The position numbers and the translations under genes were made by a program. Shown piece by piece: positions 29,033-34,745 of a stretch of 34,745 bases of DNA. The stretch is from a virus: IMG/VR virus record IMGVR_UViG_3300025508_000067, positions 1-34,745 of that record. One strand, written 5' to 3'. Below the pieces are notes generated by a model, which was not told the origin of the DNA, did not search any database, and saw only the letters and a program-made list of their open reading frames with translations. Position 1 is the stretch's first letter. Each line of letters opens with the position of its first letter.

Positions 29033-29953
29033 TTAAGCCCTTCCTAAAAAGCCAAGACCCTGTTGCGCCTGACCGTAAGCACCAAGACCGGCAATTCCAA
29101 GACCAAGGATTTGAGACATCGCACTAGGTGGCGGCGTTGTAGTCTGCGAAGTTGTTTGTTGCAAGGCTGGCACACCTTGGAAGATGTCTGACAGGAAGCC
29201 AATCTGTTGGAACGGCTGCTGCTGCTGACCGAGTATGTTTTGTTGGGCGATGTTGAGACCCGTCTGGTCCTGCTGTTGCTGCAACCCGCCAATGCCCAGA
29301 AGTGTGTTGATGTCCTGCACACCCATGCCTTGTGCCTGCGATCCCAGACCTGCAATACCTTGTGCCAAACCGCCACCAAGTTGCGCCTGCTTCAACTGCT
29401 GTGATGCAGCGTCCTGTGCAAGCTTTGAAGCCTGCGCGAAGCCTGCACTGCGAAGCCGCTCACCTGTACGAGCCTGCTGTTCCAGTGTGTTACGACCAAT
29501 TTCTCCTTGAACAACAGCGGCTCGAGACCCACCAAAAGCTCCTGCACCAGCGGCCTTTGCGTTTGCAGCTTGCTCTTGTATCTGACCTTGACGACCAATG
29601 TCTGCCTGCGCCCGCTGAACAACGTCATCAAGATACGGGTCCATGTAATCTTGATACGCCGTCGGTGACATACTAGCACCGGCTGCGGTTTGCATTGCGC
29701 CTTCAAGCCCAGCCTGCGCCTGATCCAGATAAGGTTGATAAGAGCCAACCCCTGCGCCAAGAGCAGCCGCGATGGCATCCTGCTGTCCTTGAGAAAGAGC
29801 AGCCTGCTCCGCCGGAGCAAACGGCATCGAAAGGCCAAGACCACCATCGTCCGTTGGTTTAAAAAGTCCTTGGGCCGAGGTCAGCAGGTTCGCCAGATAC
29901 TGCTCCTGAAACTCAGGAAGTCTGGTGATCATTTCTTGGGTTTGTGTAGCCAT
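29033..29953 (-). CDS. Gln/Ala/Gly-rich virion protein (306 aa)
   Basis: It has GGAGG before the ATG and overlaps the previous stop by one base. The central part has GAFGGSRAAVVQGEIGRNTL followed by a helical AQ-rich region, a pattern I recognise from marine phage virion operons. The C-terminal half is rich in Gln runs (QQQQD, GQQQQPFQQ) and ends in a Gly/Leu helix LGLGIAGLGAYGQAQQGLGF. The alternation of long amphipathic helices and a hydrophobic tail would suit a protein that forms part of an ejection channel. Function is inferred from context only. Confidence 0.75.
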   Translation of the reverse strand: MATQTQEMITRLPEFQEQYLANLLTSAQGLFKPTDDGGLGLSMPFAPAEQAALSQGQQDAIAAALGAGVGSYQPYLDQAQAGLEGAMQTAAGASMSPTAYQDYMDPYLDDVVQRAQADIGRQGQIQEQAANAKAAGAGAFGGSRAAVVQGEIGRNTLEQQARTGERLRSAGFAQASKLAQDAASQQLKQAQLGGGLAQGIAGLGSQAQGMGVQDINTLLGIGGLQQQQDQTGLNIAQQNILGQQQQPFQQIGFLSDIFQGVPALQQTTSQTTTPPPSAMSQILGLGIAGLGAYGQAQQGLGFLGRA

Positions 29954-30735
29954 TATGCAGAAGCCTCCAACTCGGCCATCATATCATACATACGTGCGGC
30001 CCCGATATCTCTATCTCCGCCGCCCGCACCACGCACGGCCTTTGCTGTTACGACGAACTCACCGTCCGACAAACGTGCAGGGACTGAATCAGAAGTGCCG
30101 GTCCCTGGTCCTGTGACTTCGCCGCCATCCATGTAATTGAAGTTGGATATCTCGCGCTGATAGGCTGCAAGATCTTCCGGATCATTCAACTGATACACGT
30201 CTCCATCACGAGAACGGGCGGTAATGTCAAACATCTCACCTTTCGGAAACGGACGTTGACTTCCTATTTCTTCTTCTTCTTGCGTCAAAGCACCCAAGGC
30301 ACCAAGGCTCCCAAGCCCGAGGGCTATCTTTTGCCCGGTACTCATGTCAGTAAACAGGTTACCAAATACACCAGAACCAGCAGCAGACTTCTGTGCTGCT
30401 GCTACATCGGCTGCGGTTACAGCCGGACTAACAGCCGCTGCGGGTATGCCCCCCGCAGGAACAGCAGAAGTAGAAGCCGCCACCGCAGGGTTTGTAACTG
30501 TCCCCGGTTTCAAAAAGCCCGCACTGCCAGGGAACATTTTACTCGCACCATACCCAAGCGCGCCACCAATCGCTGCGGTTTTCAAGGCATCCTCGACATC
30601 CTGACCTGCTGCAAGACCCCCGATTCCAGAACCGATGGCCGCGCCCATAGGCCCGCCAAGACCAAAGCCAACTGCGCCACCAATAACTGGCGCAGCTTTT
30701 TTTAGAATTTTGGTAAAGTTTTTAAACAGGCCCAT
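29953..30735 (-). CDS. Gly/Ala-rich virion protein (260 aa)
   Basis: An N-terminal basic helix (MGLFKNFTKILKKAAPVIGG) runs into a long Gly/Ala segment (about 18-60) with glycine-zipper spacing, like membrane-active peptides. A proline/alanine linker follows, then an acidic middle (TQEEEEIG). The C-terminus GPGTGTSDSVPARLSDGEFV, then TAKAVRGAG, is a repeated signature in marine phage structural proteins. A membrane-inserting ejection protein is a fair guess. It overlaps neighbours by one base on each side (TGATG and TAATG). Confidence 0.75.
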   Translation of the reverse strand: MGLFKNFTKILKKAAPVIGGAVGFGLGGPMGAAIGSGIGGLAAGQDVEDALKTAAIGGALGYGASKMFPGSAGFLKPGTVTNPAVAASTSAVPAGGIPAAAVSPAVTAADVAAAQKSAAGSGVFGNLFTDMSTGQKIALGLGSLGALGALTQEEEEIGSQRPFPKGEMFDITARSRDGDVYQLNDPEDLAAYQREISNFNYMDGGEVTGPGTGTSDSVPARLSDGEFVVTAKAVRGAGGGDRDIGAARMYDMMAELEASA

Positions 30736-30965
30736 CAGGTAACCACCTTCACTGTACCACTGTCATTATACAGAGCGCCCGTCTCTAGTCCAGAAGCACT
30801 TGTCGGTAGCCCTGTCAGTGTAATCTTTGTGCCCCGCATCTCACCGGGTGTTCTTTCTTGCGAAATAAATATCTCCAACGCACGTATCAAATCCGCCATG
30901 TACTGCGGATCGTAGTCAACCGGAGCTTCGGGCAATCTTGGTGGAGGATTTTGTACCTGTGCCAC
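30735..30965 (-). CDS. Small virion-operon protein (76 aa), GTG start
   Basis: GTG at 30965 (shared base with the previous TAG), with GGGAGAC about 7 nt upstream. A proline-rich start (QNPPPRLPEAP) is followed by a helix (YMADLIRALEIFISQE) and a beta-rich end (LETGALYNDSGTVKVV). It resembles small conserved proteins that accompany the nozzle/hub-type gene in marine phages. Function unknown. Confidence 0.75.
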   Translation of the reverse strand: MAQVQNPPPRLPEAPVDYDPQYMADLIRALEIFISQERTPGEMRGTKITLTGLPTSASGLETGALYNDSGTVKVVT

Positions 30966-33106
30966 TACTGTCTCCCGTCTGGACGAATATCAATGCGCGG
31001 ACTTCCGAGCTTCCACTTTGTGCCAAGTGCCGTAGAGTCAATGCGTAACGCAAACGAGCGCCCACGAGACCGGAGATGAAGCTGCTCCGTAAATGTTTCC
31101 ACACTGGCAGATGTGATTGACCCCGTTGTGGTTCCGGAGTCCGTGTTATCAAACGAAGCACCAGGAAAACGACGCGACTTGATGGTAAACGAAGCTTGTG
31201 GACTACTAAGATTTGTCGAACCAATGAATGTAAGGTCGGGAATGACGCGTCTAATGTGGGTAAACTTATCGCCATCTCCTATGTCAATCGCTGCCGACTC
31301 GATAAACGAAGTCATGGCCGAGCCGTCATCATCAAAACCAAACTCGTGGTTAAAAATATATTGACTGCCTGCGGCAAGAGGAAAGGACCGTGTTCCGCGA
31401 TCCAACCATGCCGTTCTAGCTAGACTGCCAAAGTACCATACCTTTTCGCCATAGTTGTATATGACATACTTGTCATTCTCTGTGGAGTTGGCCGACGGAT
31501 AGAACCAGAATATCTCGCTAAACTCTGAGTTGATGCCAGAAGTTACCTTGTCAGACTCAGCCTTGTTGAAATCACCAAAGACCTTCTGCCTAACAGTGCA
31601 TGGAAGCTGCTGCGTTCTACCAGCGTACACATAGAAGTTGTCGATACCCATCCAGTATACAACGTCTTCTGTTGCCACCGCTGAGTTTGGACCCATGATT
31701 GTAATGTTTGAGGCAAGCTGAGACAGACCAAAGGTAAAGGGCGGTCCAATAAAGCGCATGGAAAACAGGGCAGTGTCCGTCCACACCAGTATCTCACGCT
31801 TGGTTTCAACCGCCTGTACGAAGGTAGACCCTGCACCAAGTCTCAAGTCGCCTGCTGTGTTTGTGGCAGTTGGGAAGAAGTCTATCGGGTTTTCCTGACT
31901 GCTGAATCTGATCAACAACGGATCTTGTACCCCGTCGCCTTGTGTAGCACTGGAGTTTGCGCCCAAGCCATCTGCGCCAAAAACGATAACGTGCCTGTCT
32001 TGATCGGACACAAGCACTTGTTTTGCCTTTTGAGGTACGCTGGTCTTTGTGCCAGTGCGCGTAGATAATTCAATCGCACGAGTAGACAGGTTGTTTGTCC
32101 GGTCCCAGTAAAAGATGTTGCTATCTCGTGCGTTAATTAGCAGATCTTCACCGAAGTTATCGTGCGACCACAAACGTATCTGTGTTGTCGTCGTAAGACC
32201 ACCAGATGCCGCAATACCCCAGCCAAAGTAATCATTGTCAGCACTAGCATTACCCACGATCAAAGTAACAGTTGCACCGTTTGCATGTGTCGAGGCTTCT
32301 GTGCCTGACTGCGCCCGTGTCACTGTCAGATCGTTTGTAGATACGTTGGTGACCTTGAGGATTTCACTGTCGATTAGAATGAAATCATCTGCCGCGATAC
32401 CTGTGCCGCTGGTTACAGTCAAGGTTGTGTCAGAAGCAGAGAACGTGCCGCCTTCGTTGATGGTGGTTTCAAGCGCACCGGCTGCAACACCGCCGTACAA
32501 ACCAGCACCCCAGCCTGTACCACCAACTGTCGAGTCCAAACCCACGTTGATTTGATATGCGCCTACAGTGCTTGATCCGCCGTTGCCTGAATCAGATGAG
32601 TTGGCTGCAACGCTGGCAGTAATCGTATAACTGTTGGCGTTAATGATGCTCACGACCTGATATTCGATGTTCAAGATTGCGGCTGTGATGTTACCACCAA
32701 GAGATGCTGCACCCGAAAACGTAACAAAGTCATTTTCAACTGCGCCGTGAGATGCGTCCGTAACAGTGATAGTTGTGCTGCCGTTTGTAGCGGCAAAGGT
32801 CACATCTCCTGACCCAGTTGTTAGACGAATAGGAGTGATGTCGTTAAAGCCGCCGCCTTCTTCAATGTAGTATTTAAGATGTGTGCCTATGCCCAAGTAA
32901 TTTGATCCGTCGAGCGCGATCCAATTGTGTAAAGCTCGTGCAGATCCAAGATATGTAGAAGAGCTAAACTTCTCCCACCCACCAAGCTTTTCAGGGTAAC
33001 CAAAACGAAAGCGTATCTTATCGCAGTCACGCCAGCCACCTTCGTTGGAATACGAGGTGACTTCTTGGTTTACACCGGGTTTGAATTGTAGCTTTGTTAA
33101 GGGCAT
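30965..33106 (-). CDS. Tail nozzle/hub-like structural protein (713 aa)
   Basis: The N-terminus (RDCDKIRFRFGYPEKLGGWE near 27-46, then LHNWIALDGSNYLGIGTHLK) has the look of beta-propeller tail proteins, comparable in position and size with podovirus nozzle/hub proteins such as P22 gp10 or T7 gp12. Residues about 93-170 form one inserted beta domain (VTFAATNGSSTITVTD-type sequence) and 206-285 a second (TLTVTSGTGIAADDFILID). The remainder is all-beta with many aromatic residues and no enzyme motif. The start abuts the tail fibre stop (TAGATG). The assignment to the nozzle is by analogy only. Confidence 0.75.
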   Translation of the reverse strand: MPLTKLQFKPGVNQEVTSYSNEGGWRDCDKIRFRFGYPEKLGGWEKFSSSTYLGSARALHNWIALDGSNYLGIGTHLKYYIEEGGGFNDITPIRLTTGSGDVTFAATNGSTTITVTDASHGAVENDFVTFSGAASLGGNITAAILNIEYQVVSIINANSYTITASVAANSSDSGNGGSSTVGAYQINVGLDSTVGGTGWGAGLYGGVAAGALETTINEGGTFSASDTTLTVTSGTGIAADDFILIDSEILKVTNVSTNDLTVTRAQSGTEASTHANGATVTLIVGNASADNDYFGWGIAASGGLTTTTQIRLWSHDNFGEDLLINARDSNIFYWDRTNNLSTRAIELSTRTGTKTSVPQKAKQVLVSDQDRHVIVFGADGLGANSSATQGDGVQDPLLIRFSSQENPIDFFPTATNTAGDLRLGAGSTFVQAVETKREILVWTDTALFSMRFIGPPFTFGLSQLASNITIMGPNSAVATEDVVYWMGIDNFYVYAGRTQQLPCTVRQKVFGDFNKAESDKVTSGINSEFSEIFWFYPSANSTENDKYVIYNYGEKVWYFGSLARTAWLDRGTRSFPLAAGSQYIFNHEFGFDDDGSAMTSFIESAAIDIGDGDKFTHIRRVIPDLTFIGSTNLSSPQASFTIKSRRFPGASFDNTDSGTTTGSITSASVETFTEQLHLRSRGRSFALRIDSTALGTKWKLGSPRIDIRPDGRQ

Positions 33107-34345
33107 CTACCACACCGTTATTTCAACATAACCTGTTTGTCCTGCGGCACTTGTTGTACTTCCAGCAGTTGCTGCCGCGCCACCCGCCCCGATAGAAATA
33201 CTTAACGTCTCGCCGCCAACGCTATCTCCAATTACATATTTAGTTACTAGGTTTCCGTTGCCGCCAAAAGAACAAGAGATGTCAAAGTTGTTCATACCCG
33301 GTGCGCCACCTGCTGCCCCACCCGCAAGAAGAGTAGAGTCGCCACCAGAATCACCCGTTTGTGCTGTAGCTGTTCCACCAGTAGAGCCTCTACCTGACGC
33401 GCCACCTTTTGCGGTTATGCTAATGCTGAGATTTGAGTTTGTTACTGTTGTGTCAGATCCAACATTGCCATTAACAGTAGAGTTTCCACTGAACTGAGAC
33501 GAGCCGCCAGAACCACCTCCACCAGACGCTCTGATTAGAATAGCTTTTGCTGATGACGGTATTGCATAACTAGATCCAGAAGTTAAAACGGTAAAAACTT
33601 GTGGATATCCTGCAATACCATCAATTTGAGTTTGAATGGCACTTGTTACTCCATCAAGATAGCCAAGCTCTGTGCTTGTAACCGCACTTACAGATACATC
33701 TCCGCTACCATCTGAAACTAAAGCACGAGATGCAGTAAGATCTGCCATTTTGCTAAACGCGATTGCTGCTCCAGAAGCAACACTCGCATTAACCACCGCG
33801 TCACTAGCAAGTTTTGCTGCGGTAACCGCATCATCTGCCATGTCAGCGGTAGCTATTGTGCCATCTGCTATCTTGGCTGTCGTAACCGCGCTATCTGCTA
33901 TTGCGGCTGTCGTAACAGCATCTGAGGCAGGTATAAAAGATGCCTTGGTTATCGCTGCACCAGAGCCTGCTCCGTCTGCAAATATCCATGCTGATTCACC
34001 CGCAATAATATTAACGTTACCGCCGGAACCTTGTGTAAAGGTAGCCGTTTGATTGGTGCCATTGCTAACAAGATATAACTTGTCCTGATCATTTGGACTT
34101 ATTGTAATGGTGTTTGTGCCAGAGGGAGAGCCGCCCAGCACCAATACCTTGTGACCACCATCAGACAAGGAACCGTCTGTTGTAGTCAGTGTGGTAGTTG
34201 TCCCAGAAAGAGATAGACTCACCACACCGTTGATAGCTCTATCAATAATGTCAAAGTTGTTGTTGGTCGTTGTGCCCCAAGTACCGGCCTGTTCTCCGGT
34301 TCCCGGCTTTTCAATGCCTATGTTGGCTGTATATGAAGATGCCAT
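33107..34345 (-). CDS. Tail fibre protein with glycine-rich tip (412 aa)
   Basis: Residues 1-45 (ASSYTANIGIEKPGTGEQAG, then NNNFDIIDRAI) form the usual base of marine phage tail fibres. Beta repeats follow. About 140-200 is a run of ten-residue repeats (DSAVTTAKIADGTIATADMA), typical of trimeric fibre shafts. The segment ELGYLDGVTSAIQTQIDG leads into the tip. The last 150 residues start YAIPSSAKAILIRASGGGGS and are rich in Gly/Ser/Thr, ending GQTGYVEITVW, a glycine-rich receptor-binding tip. GAGGTGG lies 9 nt before the ATG. Confidence 0.9.
   Translation of the reverse strand: MASSYTANIGIEKPGTGEQAGTWGTTTNNNFDIIDRAINGVVSLSLSGTTTTLTTTDGSLSDGGHKVLVLGGSPSGTNTITISPNDQDKLYLVSNGTNQTATFTQGSGGNVNIIAGESAWIFADGAGSGAAITKASFIPASDAVTTAAIADSAVTTAKIADGTIATADMADDAVTAAKLASDAVVNASVASGAAIAFSKMADLTASRALVSDGSGDVSVSAVTSTELGYLDGVTSAIQTQIDGIAGYPQVFTVLTSGSSYAIPSSAKAILIRASGGGGSGGSSQFSGNSTVNGNVGSDTTVTNSNLSISITAKGGASGRGSTGGTATAQTGDSGGDSTLLAGGAAGGAPGMNNFDISCSFGGNGNLVTKYVIGDSVGGETLSISIGAGGAAATAGSTTSAAGQTGYVEITVW
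33875..33916 (-). repeat. 30-nt repeats in the tail fibre shaft
   Basis: GGCTGTCGTAAC occurs at 33875-33886 and 33905-33916, with a near copy at 33815-33826 region (CTGCGGTAACCGC). The unit encodes ADSAVTTAKI-type decapeptides. Such in-frame repeats allow shaft length change by recombination. Confidence 0.6.
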
Positions 34346-34745
34346 TTAGTTCACCACCTCTGTCCATGTTTCAGCGGTGCTGCCCGCATTTATTTCTGTC
34401 CAGGTGTCACCCGTGTGTGTGACTTCTGTCCATGTTTCAGCAGTAGCCCCCGCGTCAATCTCCTGAAACTTCAGATCACCTGCCGTTGATTGTACCACCG
34501 AAGTGTCAAGAGCTAAAGTCCCTGCCGATGCCACAAGCGTGGGCGTAGATGTTTGCGTCGAAGCAACACTTAGAGTGCCAACTCCCGCAACACGCATACG
34601 CAGACCCGCTGTGGTCTGCGTGATGTTAGAACTTAGTGTGCCAAGAACACCCAACAGTGTGCCGCTGGCTGCTGTAGCTATACTTGCAATACCACTGACA
34701 GTCATAGCCGCAAGCCGTATGCGGGTTGAGTTTGCAGTCAGCGTC
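34346..34745 (-). CDS. Repeat-containing virion/adhesion protein, N-terminus cut by window edge
   Basis: The frame is open to the right edge (13 more codons, TLTANSTRIRLAA, precede the ATG at 34705), and that ATG has no ribosome site, so the gene probably starts outside. The visible part has beta-type repeats (SGIASIATAAS, LRMRVAGVGTLSVAS). It ends with three WTE units (AETWTEV, DTWTEI, AETWTEV) spaced about eleven residues. It abuts the tail fibre gene and is probably a tail or fibre-associated structural protein. Function unknown. Confidence 0.7.
   Translation of the reverse strand, partial: TLTANSTRIRLAAMTVSGIASIATAASGTLLGVLGTLSSNITQTTAGLRMRVAGVGTLSVASTQTSTPTLVASAGTLALDTSVVQSTAGDLKFQEIDAGATAETWTEVTHTGDTWTEINAGSTAETWTEVVN
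34359..34441 (-). repeat. Tandem 33-nt repeats encoding WTEV units
   Basis: TCTGTCCATGTTTCAGC occurs at 34359-34375 and 34425-34441, with a weaker copy starting near 34395 (TCTGTCCAGGTGTCA). Period 33 nt, in frame at the C-terminus of the partial virion protein. Confidence 0.75.

Noticed and set aside
34703-34705. ATG at 34705 as the true start of the last gene
   Set aside because: No ribosome site precedes it, and the frame stays open to the window edge with sequence similar in style to the rest, so the gene is more likely truncated.

Overview
The window is part of the genome of a tailed double-stranded DNA phage, most likely a marine one infecting an alphaproteobacterium-like host. This is inferred from the gene families. 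Several virion proteins and small zinc-ribbon proteins resemble sets known from uncultured marine phage genomes. No host marker gene, integrase, tRNA or CRISPR array was seen, and both ends cut through open genes. No portal, capsid or tape-measure gene is recognisable here, so at least the head genes lie outside.

Layout. (1) Positions 1-4247, minus strand: large terminase subunit, followed with a 1-nt overlap by a very large protein (at least 923 codons, cut by the left edge) that carries what looks like a large-polyvalent-protein domain. (2) Positions 4248-22158, mainly plus strand: the early block. It opens with short transcription units separated by terminators and by mosaic copies of one spacer (4394-6367). 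A Gp88-like gene follows. Next comes a minus-strand island with the small terminase subunit and an overlapping VRR-NUC nuclease, then a noncoding segment with repeated CGTTAC/GTAACG words beside an A-rich tract (8215-8338). After that come about 20 tiny overlapping genes (8429-13160), then the replication module: SNF2-type helicase, antisense Hjc-like nuclease, RHH protein, unknown protein, SSB-like protein, archaeo-eukaryotic-type primase, UvrD-like helicase, DUF6378-like protein and family A DNA polymerase. (3) Positions 22094-34745, minus strand: the late block, read right to left. It contains a 5'-truncated repeat protein, tail fibre with glycine-rich tip, 713-aa tail nozzle/hub candidate, three to five probable internal or ejection proteins including one of 1564 aa, and finally a T4-type lysozyme.

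The minus-strand genes at both ends read in the same direction. The simplest reading is a circular or circularly permuted map in which terminase transcription continues through the missing head genes into the tail genes and ends at the lysozyme, convergent with the early block. The absence of a tape measure and the presence of large ejection-like proteins favour a podovirus, but this is inference.

Notable points: leucine at the position equivalent to E. coli Pol I Phe762; matching C-terminal EVPF tips on the SSB-like protein and the primase; a recurrent GCTGGGAT element before early genes; a structured leader before the primase; -10-like hexamers placed so close to both terminase start codons that leaderless mRNAs are possible; and a replisome without any DnaB-like or TOPRIM primase-helicase in view.
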